From Microscillaceae bacterium (lineage in GTDB: Bacteria > Bacteroidota > Bacteroidia > Cytophagales > Microscillaceae): 27,369 nt of DNA. Numbering within the stretch: the stretch's first letter is position 1; each line of letters starts with the position of its first letter. Shown here in pieces: positions 7,355 to 14,654 of this stretch. A program made the translations under genes and the position numbers. The notes under the pieces are model-generated. The model saw only the letters and a list, made by a program, of their open reading frames with translations. It searched no databases and had not been told where the DNA came from. The DNA is taken from NCBI GenBank assembly GCA_003483885.1, contig DMXI01000505.1, positions 1 through 27,369 on the forward strand, written 5' to 3'.

Positions 7355-8254
7355 ATGAACAAAACGCAAACCATTGAAGAGTTTTACAAAACTAAGCTAA
7401 ATTGGGTTCCTGACAATATCAAAAAAGACATTGGGCATTTCAACGTATTTAGATTAGATGATTTTGTGGGGTCTCAGGCCAAGCCTATTCCCTATAGCCG
7501 CAAAGACTATTTTAAAATAAGCCTGATTATTGGGCGCAATAAAATTCATTATGCGGATAAGGTGGTAGAGATTCAAAAACAAGCACTCTTCTTTGCAAAC
7601 CCTCAGATTCCTTATAACTGGGAAGAAATAGATAAGCAGCAAAGTGGCTTTTTTTGCGTGTTTACAGATGGTTTTTTTCATCAATTTGGAAATTTAAAAA
7701 ACTATGAAGTTTTTCAACCCAATGGCAACCCCGTGTTTGAACTTACCGATGATCAAACTAAAAAAGTAAGTGATATTTATGAGCGCATGTTTGAGGAAAT
7801 AGGGACTAATTACGCACATAAATACGATTTATTGCGAAACCTCGTGTTTGAAATCTTGCATCAGGCAATGAAAATGAGACCTGCAAAAAATGCGGGAACC
7901 CAATTACTTAATGCCTCTCATAGGGTTTCTGTGTTATTCTTAGAGCTTCTGGAACGACAATTTCCTATTGAGGACACGCGCCAACGTCTTCGTATGCGTT
8001 CTGCGGTAGATTTTGCCAATCAGCTATCTATTCATGTCAATTCGTTGAACCGAGCCTTGAAAGAAAGTACCCAAAAAACCACTACTGAAATCATTACCGA
8101 AAGAATCCTACAAGAAGCTAAGATGTTATTGCGACATACTACCTGGAACATTTCAGAAATAGCCTATACCTTGGGTTTTGGTGAAGTCACGCATTTCAAC
8201 AATTTTTTTAAGAAAAAGCTGGACATGAATCCGACTCAATTTCGGAATGTTTGA
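7355..8254 (+). CDS. AraC-family transcriptional regulator
   Basis: 299 residues. The N-terminal cupin-type sensor (about 25-170) includes YSRKDYFKISLIIG and the strand FFANPQIPYNWE. The C-terminal DNA-binding domain ends NISEIAYTLGFGEVTHFNNFFKKK then MNPTQFR, the canonical AraC signature. Eighty-three bases downstream on the same strand starts an operon of two SDRs and a lipoprotein, its likely target. A TAATTTTG hexamer (7343-7350) lies so close to the ATG that the transcript would be nearly leaderless if this were the promoter, so I do not rely on it. Confidence 0.92.
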   Translation: MNKTQTIEEFYKTKLNWVPDNIKKDIGHFNVFRLDDFVGSQAKPIPYSRKDYFKISLIIGRNKIHYADKVVEIQKQALFFANPQIPYNWEEIDKQQSGFFCVFTDGFFHQFGNLKNYEVFQPNGNPVFELTDDQTKKVSDIYERMFEEIGTNYAHKYDLLRNLVFEILHQAMKMRPAKNAGTQLLNASHRVSVLFLELLERQFPIEDTRQRLRMRSAVDFANQLSIHVNSLNRALKESTQKTTTEIITERILQEAKMLLRHTTWNISEIAYTLGFGEVTHFNNFFKKKLDMNPTQFRNV

Positions 8255-8306
8255 ATTTCGTAAGTTGTAGTTTGTATTTCGTTATCTTTTCCGTCTTAAC
8301 TCCCCT

Positions 8307-8314
8307 TAATTTTG
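8307..8314 (+). promoter_or_regulatory. Candidate -7 element (TAATTTTG) of the SDR-SDR-lipoprotein operon
   Basis: It matches TAnnTTTG and stands 23 bases before the ATG at 8338. No convincing TTTG stands at the usual -33 distance, which fits a promoter needing an activator such as the AraC protein encoded upstream. Confidence 0.4.
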
Positions 8315-8337
8315 CTGCATAATAAAAATCAAAAAAT

Positions 8338-9189
8338 ATGATGAAAGCAGAAAAGGTGTGGTTTGTAACGGGAACCTCTAAAGGACTGGGGCAAACCTTG
8401 GTAAAAAAACTACTGGCTAAAGGGTACCGGGTGGCGGCTACCTCACGCAAGGTTCAAACTTTGGTGCAGACATTTGGCAAAGCCTCTGATAGGTTTCTGC
8501 CTCTTGAGATGAACCTGGCCGATGATGAAAATGTAAAACAAGGCATCACTCAAGTGGTTGCTCATTTTGGGCAAATAGATGTTGTTGTAAACAATGCAGG
8601 GTTTGGCTTGATCGGTACGCTGGAAGAGCTAAGCAATGCTGAAGCAAAAAGCAATTTTGAGATCAATGTGTTTGGGGCGCTCAATGTGATTCGCCACGCA
8701 ACTCCTTATCTACGTCAACAGCAATCGGGACATATTTTCAATATTTCGTCCATTGGTGGCTATGTCGGTGGGTTTGCGGGTTTTGGGGTTTATTGTGCTA
8801 CCAAATTTGCCGTGGCTGGATTTACCGAAGCTTTAGCCGAAGAGATGAAAACATTTGGCGTACATGTAACCTTGGTATACCCAGGGTACTTTCGCACCAA
8901 CTTTTTGGCCAAGGGTTCTGTAAAAACCGCCCAAAACCCCATTGAGGCTTATGAGGTAGCGCGCCAGAGCGAACAGGCGCATCTTACCCAAATCAACGGC
9001 AACCAACCCAATGACCCAGAAAAGGCCGCCAGCGTACTCATTCAAGTCAGTGAACAAGCGACTCCTCCTGTGCACTTATTTCTAGGCAAAGATGCTTATG
9101 AGTTTGCGCATAATAAAATTGAACTCATGCAGGAGGCACTCACCCAAAACGAAGCCTTAGGCACATCTACTGACATTACAAACTCATAA
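8338..9189 (+). CDS. Short-chain dehydrogenase/reductase (classical SDR)
   Basis: 283 residues. TGTSKGLG at 11-18 binds the cofactor, NNAG is at 85-88, and the catalytic residues are the Ser pair at 137-138 with Y152-x3-K156 (YCATK). The pattern is that of the common bacterial 'oxidoreductase' SDRs of about 280 residues with an extended C-terminal substrate region. The substrate is unknown. It is the first gene of a three-gene operon; the next SDR starts 12 bases after its stop. The operon probably responds to the AraC regulator upstream. Confidence 0.92.
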   Translation: MMKAEKVWFVTGTSKGLGQTLVKKLLAKGYRVAATSRKVQTLVQTFGKASDRFLPLEMNLADDENVKQGITQVVAHFGQIDVVVNNAGFGLIGTLEELSNAEAKSNFEINVFGALNVIRHATPYLRQQQSGHIFNISSIGGYVGGFAGFGVYCATKFAVAGFTEALAEEMKTFGVHVTLVYPGYFRTNFLAKGSVKTAQNPIEAYEVARQSEQAHLTQINGNQPNDPEKAASVLIQVSEQATPPVHLFLGKDAYEFAHNKIELMQEALTQNEALGTSTDITNS

Positions 9190-9201
9190 AATTCGAACAA
9201 C

Positions 9202-10110
9202 ATGAAAGACAATCATCAGCAAACAGTCCTGATTACTGGGGCTGGCTCTGGGATGGGCTTGCATACTGCCCAAACCTTGGCTTTGGAAAACTACAAAGTG
9301 TATGCAGGTATTAGAGCACCAGAAGGGCGAAATGCTCATAAGTCGGCCCAACTGCGTGAATATGTGGAACGTCATGGCAAAACAGTAGAAATTGTAGATT
9401 TAGACATTCATTTAGAAGACTCTTGCCAGGCAACAGTAGACAAAATCGTTGAAAACGATGGAAGTATTGACATACTAATCCATAATGCCGCCCATTTATT
9501 CATTGGTTTTTCGGAAGGTTTTACTCCTGAACAGCTCAGTAGCTCTATCAATACCAATGCTATAGGGGCCCATAGGCTCAATAGGGCAGCACTACCTTAT
9601 ATGAGAAAACAAAAAAGTGGAATGTTGTTGTATGTGGGAAGTGGTATCACCAATCTTACTGCACCATTTATGACTCCTTATGTCATGGGAAAAGCAGCAT
9701 TTGATGCATTGGCCGAAAATACGGCCTATGAAGTGGGCCAATTTGGTATTGAGACCACGATTGTTATGCCAGGAGTCTTTATGGAAGGCACTTCACACTT
9801 TGCTACCGCAGAGTTTCCTAGAGATGAACCTATCATCAACGAATATGAATGCCTTCAACAAGATTATCAGAACTATGAACCTGGGCTTAGAAACTTGTTT
9901 CGCTTTGGAGCTGCACCTATCCAGGGAGTGGCTGACGAAATCGCGGAAATATTGAAATTACCTCGAGGCCAAAGGCCACTGAGAACTACGGTGGATTATT
10001 CGGATTACCTGGCCGAACCAGGAAATGTTGTCAGGGAGTCGCTCACGGAACGGGTTTTTAGAATTATGAATTATTCACACCTATTAAAAGTAGACCTACA
10101 TGCAAAATAG
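9202..10110 (+). CDS. Short-chain dehydrogenase/reductase, HNAA variant
   Basis: 302 residues. TGAGSGMG at 12-19 is standard, but the usual NNAG is HNAA at 94-97. The catalytic Ser at 147 and Y160-x3-K164 (YVMGK) are intact, so it should be active. The long C-terminal region (from about 195) is specific to this subgroup and probably shapes the substrate pocket. It lies between another SDR and a SnoaL-type lipoprotein, and overlaps the latter by 11 bases, which implies translational coupling. It is too divergent from the first SDR to be a recent tandem copy. Confidence 0.9.
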   Translation: MKDNHQQTVLITGAGSGMGLHTAQTLALENYKVYAGIRAPEGRNAHKSAQLREYVERHGKTVEIVDLDIHLEDSCQATVDKIVENDGSIDILIHNAAHLFIGFSEGFTPEQLSSSINTNAIGAHRLNRAALPYMRKQKSGMLLYVGSGITNLTAPFMTPYVMGKAAFDALAENTAYEVGQFGIETTIVMPGVFMEGTSHFATAEFPRDEPIINEYECLQQDYQNYEPGLRNLFRFGAAPIQGVADEIAEILKLPRGQRPLRTTVDYSDYLAEPGNVVRESLTERVFRIMNYSHLLKVDLHAK

Positions 10111-10885
10111 CATTGGTCAAGCCTGGAGGAGGAGTTCCTTCAGGTATTTTCAAATTTTGGTGTGGTTATCACTTGATATTTTCTTCACTGGATGTATTGA
10201 AGGTAGTAATCCTAATACCTACAATGATGCTCAGGTAGTGCATAACAAAAATCTCGTTCAGGAAAAGTTTGATCAATGGAAAAATGGAAAAGGTAGCTTT
10301 TTTGACTTGCTGGATGAGCAAGTGGTGTGGACAGTGGCTGGTAAAGCACCATATAGTGGTACTTATCAAAATAAACAGGCTTTTATCGAGCGAGCGGTCA
10401 TCCCCATTACCCAAAAACTAAAAACACCGATCGAGCCTAAGTTGATTTCAATTACGGCTGAGGCTGATGTAGTTTGGTTAAACTGGACAGGAAAAGCTAC
10501 TACCATCAAAAACACGGTCTACGAAAATCATTATGCCTGGATGATGACAATAAGGGATGGCAGGGTTATCAAAGTCACTGCTTTTTTGGATACCCATGAA
10601 CTTTATAAACTAACAAAAATGAAAGAAAACAACGCTCGAACAATGGAGGCAAGTAAAGCTTACATTGGGATGTGGGTTACGGCTGATGGTTACATACGTC
10701 ATGAGTTATTACCCAATAATAGATACGATGAAGCTCGAGGCAATAAGATAAGTGCCTACCAAGGAAGCTATCAAGTGACTGGTAATCACATTGATTATAA
10801 AGATGATACAGGGTTTACCGCAGATGGGGAATTCAAAAATGGTATCTTGTATCATGCGGGAATGATTCTATACAAAGAAAAGTAA
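10100..10885 (+). CDS. Putative lipoprotein: SnoaL-like domain fused to Atu4866-like domain
   Basis: 261 residues. An Arg-bearing N-terminus and hydrophobic stretch (17-30) end in FTGC, a plausible lipobox with C32, so the protein is probably exported and lipid-anchored. Residues about 43-172 form a SnoaL-like NTF2 cone (FDQWKNGKGSFFDLLDEQVVWTV, then YENHYAWMMTIRDGRVIKVTAF). Residues about 187-260 match the Atu4866-type small beta domain (YIGMWVTADGYIRHELLP, RYDEARG, DDTGFTADGEF). Both parts are usually found alone or in oxidoreductase clusters. The gene overlaps the upstream SDR by 11 bases and is followed by a strong terminator. The ligand is unknown. Confidence 0.8.
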   Translation: MQNSIGQAWRRSSFRYFQILVWLSLDIFFTGCIEGSNPNTYNDAQVVHNKNLVQEKFDQWKNGKGSFFDLLDEQVVWTVAGKAPYSGTYQNKQAFIERAVIPITQKLKTPIEPKLISITAEADVVWLNWTGKATTIKNTVYENHYAWMMTIRDGRVIKVTAFLDTHELYKLTKMKENNARTMEASKAYIGMWVTADGYIRHELLPNNRYDEARGNKISAYQGSYQVTGNHIDYKDDTGFTADGEFKNGILYHAGMILYKEK

Positions 10886-10896
10886 GGAGTATTGCC

Positions 10897-10936
10897 AAAA
10901 AAATTACCTGGTATGCTATATCAGGTAATTTTTTTT
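10897..10936 (+). terminator. Strong intrinsic terminator of the SDR operon
   Basis: AAAAAAATTACCTG (10897-10910) pairs perfectly with bases 10922-10935 around an 11-base loop and ends in eight T residues. The A-run on the left would also let it work on the minus strand. Confidence 0.85.
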
Positions 10937-11086
10937 ATCAAAACTAACTGTAGTTTTATATTTAAGAATAACAGACGCATTATTCAAATTGAAAACCCGC
11001 GATTTATCTGAGTCACGTCAAAAGTGTACCACTTGAAATATTTCTGGAGAAAGGAATAGATGGTAATTTAGACACTAAAAATTTCT

Positions 11087-12520
11087 ATGAATTATACCAA
11101 AGAAAAACTATTACAATTATTAAGGTCTACTGATGAAGCCAATATAGCCTTGGCACTGGAAGTAGCGAAAGGAGTTCCAGAAATAGATGTTAACAGGTAT
11201 TTATCCGCTATTTCAAGCTTCTATCATATTTGCTTTGAGTATGATCCTGGGCAAGTAACCACAGAACATATTGTGGGAGTCAATGAATTTCTGCAAGAAG
11301 AAGAATGGAATCTACAGCCTTATTTATTTAAAACCAATACTCCTGTAAGCCAGTTTTTTGACGTACTGGATACATTAGATGATTTTTTGCAGCTCAAGGC
11401 GCTCATATTATATGATTATGACTTCTCTCATCTCCCTAACAATATTCCTAAACTTCAATATTTACATACCCTGTTATTAACCAATAGCCAACTTGTTTCT
11501 TTACCTGATACCATTGGCCAACTCAAAGCATTAAAACACCTTGAATTAGGATCAAATCAATTAAGTACTTTACCAGAAGGCATTGGCCAACTCACGCAAT
11601 TAGAAATACTTGATTTGTCTGAAAACCAATTCGTTACATTGCCAGAGAGTATCACTGAACTCAAAAAAATAACGTATCTGAAGTTAGAGAAAAATCAATT
11701 AGTGGCCCTTCCCGAGCGTATTGTTAAACTCACAACATTGACCGGGCTAAGCTTGAAGGAAAATCAACTCAGCTCTTTGCCCAAACAGTTGACAACACTC
11801 ACCAAATTACGCTTCCTGGAGTTGGATGTTAACCAGATCGTTACCTTACCAGAAGACATTGGCCAGCTTACGCAATTGAGTACATTGTCATTATTCAAAA
11901 ATCAACTCAAATATTTACCCAAAAGCATTACAAAACTTCATCAATTAGAGCGTTTGCAATTGTCTAAGAATCAACTTGTGAGTTTACCAGAGGATTTTAG
12001 TAAGCTCCAGAAATTGAAAGACCTGGACCTCGGTAACAATCAGCTCACGAAATTGCCCCAAGACATTGGTCAATTGCAACAACTAGAGAAGCTGACGCTA
12101 GCTAGTAATCAACTTACTCAATTACCAGAAAGTATTGGGCAACTCAAGCATTTAATAGAACTCTACTCAACTGGTAATCAATTAAATTCCTTACCTGATG
12201 CTATTGGAGGCCTTTCACAATTAAGAATACTCTACCTCGATCATAATCAGTTAGATTCCTTGCCAGAAAGTATTGGGCAACTCAAGTATTTACACACCCT
12301 CAGCTTGAACAATAATCAGTTAGCATCTTTGCCTGATTCTATAAGAGGGTTTTCACAATTAAGATATCTTCACTTGGATAATAATCAATTAGCTTCCTTG
12401 CCAAAAAGCATTGAGCAACTCAAGAATTTAAGAACGTTAAACTTGCGTAATAATCCATTGTTAGCAGAAGAAATAGAGAAAGTCAAGGATTGGTTGCCCA
12501 ATTGTAATATTCAATTTTAG
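11087..12520 (+). CDS. Leucine-rich-repeat protein, 15 repeats of 23 residues
   Basis: 477 residues. Residues 1-102 are an unrecognised, mostly helical N-terminal region with no signal peptide. From residue 103 there are exactly 15 repeats of 23 residues without insertions (pattern LxxLxLxxNQLxxLPxxIxxLxx), followed by a 30-residue cap starting at 448 (LRTLNLRNNPLLAEEIEKV). This is the LPxSIGxL 'plant/Ras-group-like' LRR subtype common in Cytophagales. It forms a solenoid for protein binding; the partner is unknown. It stands alone: the preceding operon is closed by a terminator, and the next genes run on the other strand. Confidence 0.92.
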   Translation: MNYTKEKLLQLLRSTDEANIALALEVAKGVPEIDVNRYLSAISSFYHICFEYDPGQVTTEHIVGVNEFLQEEEWNLQPYLFKTNTPVSQFFDVLDTLDDFLQLKALILYDYDFSHLPNNIPKLQYLHTLLLTNSQLVSLPDTIGQLKALKHLELGSNQLSTLPEGIGQLTQLEILDLSENQFVTLPESITELKKITYLKLEKNQLVALPERIVKLTTLTGLSLKENQLSSLPKQLTTLTKLRFLELDVNQIVTLPEDIGQLTQLSTLSLFKNQLKYLPKSITKLHQLERLQLSKNQLVSLPEDFSKLQKLKDLDLGNNQLTKLPQDIGQLQQLEKLTLASNQLTQLPESIGQLKHLIELYSTGNQLNSLPDAIGGLSQLRILYLDHNQLDSLPESIGQLKYLHTLSLNNNQLASLPDSIRGFSQLRYLHLDNNQLASLPKSIEQLKNLRTLNLRNNPLLAEEIEKVKDWLPNCNIQF

Positions 12521-12799
12521 TGATTATAAGAGATGATAATCAATTCAAAGTTTTTCGCTATGGTATGCATACCTTCCCTGACTTTCTACTATAAAAATGT
12601 TGTTTTTTATGGATAAGTTAACGCTAGTACTCTGGGGCTAAGTAAATGATCCATTAATTCGAATTTATTTTGTTCTTTGACGATCTTCAAAATTTATCCC
12701 GTAGGGAACTAGCATAGCCATAGCTACGCAATATTTTTTAAGAGAAGCCAGAGGGCAAAAGAAGCCGAAGAGTGTAGTAGGTATTTAGTTTCCGGAGTA
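12521..12799. other. Intergenic stretch with small dyads, no gene
   Basis: It holds TGATTAT/ATAATCA (12521-12527 and 12536-12542) right after the LRR stop, a perfect 12-base palindrome GGTATGCATACC (12562-12573), and CTAGTACTC (12624-12632) which is repeated inverted at 12795-12803, across the stop codon of the next gene. No coding or RNA feature is supported. Confidence 0.5.
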
Positions 12800-13465
12800 C
12801 TAGGCTACTACGCCAAAGCTCAACATGAAGTCGTATAAGTCGCACGACGAATCAAACGCCATTTTTTTGCGCAAACGATAATACCGCATGTGTACACTCT
12901 TCTCAGAAATGGCCAACAAACGAGCAATTTCCGCGGTTTCGAGGTTTAGCTTGAGCAAAGCACACAGTCGCAGATCGCTTTTATTTAATTCAGGAAAACG
13001 TTCGAGCAAGTTGGTGTAAAACTGAGGGTGTAACTGATCAAAAATGTACAGAAAACTTTCCCAATCTTGTTCCATATTTAAGCTAAAGTCTACCAGACTA
13101 TCCAGTTTGCGGTAATGCTTTTTGGCACTTCTAAAATCACTTTGTTGTAAAATTACTTTTACTACTTGTCGAATCTCTTGTAAGGTTTGATTATTACGTA
13201 CTTTATGCAAGGAAAAAGAGGCGAGTTGCTGGTTTTGCGACAGGATTTTGTCTTCTAATACTTTAATCGTTTTGGCTTGTTTGTGTTGGGTAGTGAGCCA
13301 GCGATTGTGCAATGCCTGTTGTTGAGTTTCTTGGTTTTGTTTGAGTGCTTTTTGGGCCAAAGAACGCAAATGGTTTTGCTGGGACTGATGGTAAACTAAA
13401 AATGCGCCTACTGCGATGCATAAAAGCCCTATTAATGGCAGTACGAGGTTTAGAATATTTTGCAT
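12800..13465 (-). CDS. Membrane-anchored HTH protein with coiled coil
   Basis: 221 residues. One transmembrane segment (about 5-25, LNLVLPLIGLLCIAVGAFLV) is followed by a Gln-rich coiled coil (about 27-110) and a C-terminal helix-turn-helix (about 150-212, DLRLCALLKLNLETAEIARLL then SVHMRYYRLRKKM). The C-terminal 75 residues are clearly homologous to the end of the neighbouring response regulator. In Bacteroidota this module usually ends TPR-TM-HTH proteins; here no TPR part is present before the membrane segment, so it looks like a shortened relative. It is the last gene of the minus-strand block and could be a partner of the response regulator. No catalytic domain is visible. Confidence 0.75.
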   Translation of the reverse strand: MQNILNLVLPLIGLLCIAVGAFLVYHQSQQNHLRSLAQKALKQNQETQQQALHNRWLTTQHKQAKTIKVLEDKILSQNQQLASFSLHKVRNNQTLQEIRQVVKVILQQSDFRSAKKHYRKLDSLVDFSLNMEQDWESFLYIFDQLHPQFYTNLLERFPELNKSDLRLCALLKLNLETAEIARLLAISEKSVHMRYYRLRKKMAFDSSCDLYDFMLSFGVVA

Positions 13466-13476
13466 GATGTTAGTTG

Positions 13477-13512
13477 GTCATTAAGTGAATGTTCTCAAAG
13501 CCAATTAATGAC
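13477..13512. promoter_or_regulatory. Inverted repeat upstream of the membrane HTH gene
   Basis: GTCATTAA (13477-13484) and TTAATGAC (13505-13512) are separated by 20 bases, just before the start at 13465. It is a possible operator, but the arms are short enough to be chance. Confidence 0.3.
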
Positions 13513-13633
13513 AATTTTGTGACCTTTTTAAAAAAACGCTTGAGACATCGGATGGACATCTGCTGACAAATTTTTTCAGGTCAAAAAACGAATTAAATCT
13601 ACCCTAAGGAATGGTGAAGAAATAAGAAGTTTC

Positions 13634-14494
13634 TTAGGCAAATTGGCGTACTGCATCTAACAACACACTTGAGGCAAGTACCCCCATTTTTTTCTTGATT
13701 CGGTAATGTTGTTTCACTACACTAGGTGCCGAAATGTGTAAAATCTGGGCAATTTCTTTGTTAGAAAGCCCAATCTTGAGATAAGCACAATGCCGCAAAT
13801 CTATGAGGGTGAGCTTAGGGAAACGTTGTTGGAGTCGGTCGAAAAACCGAGGATGTACCTGCTCAAAATGGAGCTTAAAAGTTTCCCATTCGTTTTGGGT
13901 GTTCAAATTGCGTTCGATCCGTTTTTCCAGATGAATCAATTGCTTTTGCAGCTTGCCTTGAGCCTCGGTGGCCATATTGTGTACGTCGCGACGCAAGGCA
14001 TCGAGCAATTGGTTCTTTTGCGAAATCTCCAGCATTTTGGCGCTCAATTCCCGGTTTTTTTGTTCCTCTATAGTTTGTCGTTGTTGATCAATCGTTTGCA
14101 TCGCCTGGTACATACGTAAGGCAGCATCGGCTCGGGCGTATAGCTCTACCGGATTAAGGGGTTTGGTAATATAGTCGTTGGCTCCCGCATCAAAGGCTTG
14201 TTGCAGGTTTTTGGGGGTGGTGTTTACGCCGGTAATGACAATAATGGGAATTTGAGCCAACGCTGATTGTTGACGAATGCGACGAATCAGCGCCAAGCCA
14301 TCCATTTGGGGCATTTCCCAGTCGGTAATGATCAAATCTGGGGTAACCTCTCCGAGTACCTCCAGCGCGGCGCGGCCATGGGCAGCGGTCATAGGAGTGT
14401 ATTGCGTCTTTTTTTGTAACATCAACTGTAGCAGGTATTGTAAGTTGGCCGGGTCATCGTCTACCAGCAATACCTTAAAAGGAGCATTTATCAT
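13634..14494 (-). CDS. Response regulator: receiver, coiled coil, HTH
   Basis: 286 residues from the ATG at 14494. The receiver domain (about 5-125) has the acidic cluster D12-D14 in LLVDDDP, phospho-acceptor D58 in LIITDWEMPQMDG, T88 in IIVITG and K111 in DYITKPLNP. A coiled coil (about 130-205) links it to a C-terminal HTH (about 220-280, DLRHCAYLKIGLSNKEIAQIL) shared with the next gene. I chose 14494 because it starts right at the receiver fold and because a 10-base-arm inverted repeat (14508-14535) lies just upstream, overlapping the alternative ATG at 14515. No histidine kinase is nearby, so its input is encoded elsewhere. It follows the toxin cassettes on the same strand. Confidence 0.88.
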   Translation of the reverse strand: MINAPFKVLLVDDDPANLQYLLQLMLQKKTQYTPMTAAHGRAALEVLGEVTPDLIITDWEMPQMDGLALIRRIRQQSALAQIPIIVITGVNTTPKNLQQAFDAGANDYITKPLNPVELYARADAALRMYQAMQTIDQQRQTIEEQKNRELSAKMLEISQKNQLLDALRRDVHNMATEAQGKLQKQLIHLEKRIERNLNTQNEWETFKLHFEQVHPRFFDRLQQRFPKLTLIDLRHCAYLKIGLSNKEIAQILHISAPSVVKQHYRIKKKMGVLASSVLLDAVRQFA

Positions 14495-14507
14495 AAGGCT
14501 TGGGGGA

Positions 14508-14535
14508 TGTTGCATACGAATGCGTGTATGCAACA
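14508..14535. promoter_or_regulatory. Perfect inverted repeat before the response-regulator start
   Basis: TGTTGCATAC (14508-14517) and GTATGCAACA (14526-14535) are separated by eight bases and end 14 bases from the ATG at 14494. It could be an autoregulatory operator or a leader hairpin. Confidence 0.5.
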
Positions 14536-14654
14536 AACTCCAAGCCGATTTTATAATGTTACCCACCAACTATCTACCTCCAGACATTTATTAAATTTGA
14601 GTAAAAAGTGTCTGAGAGCGTTGGCCTTGAAAATACCTGATCATATGTCACCAT

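Noticed and set aside
9680..9955. 91-codon plus-strand frame inside the second SDR of the operon
   Set aside because: It is an out-of-frame shadow within an intact SDR whose catalytic motifs are all present.
11390..12460. Tandem DNA repeats of 69 bases, considered as a possible CRISPR or satellite array
   Set aside because: The period is three times the 23-residue LRR unit and the copies vary as coding repeats do; no spacer structure is present.
13790..14594. Plus-strand frames of about 105-109 codons opposite the response regulator
   Set aside because: The minus strand encodes an intact receiver-HTH protein; the opposite frames have no coding character.
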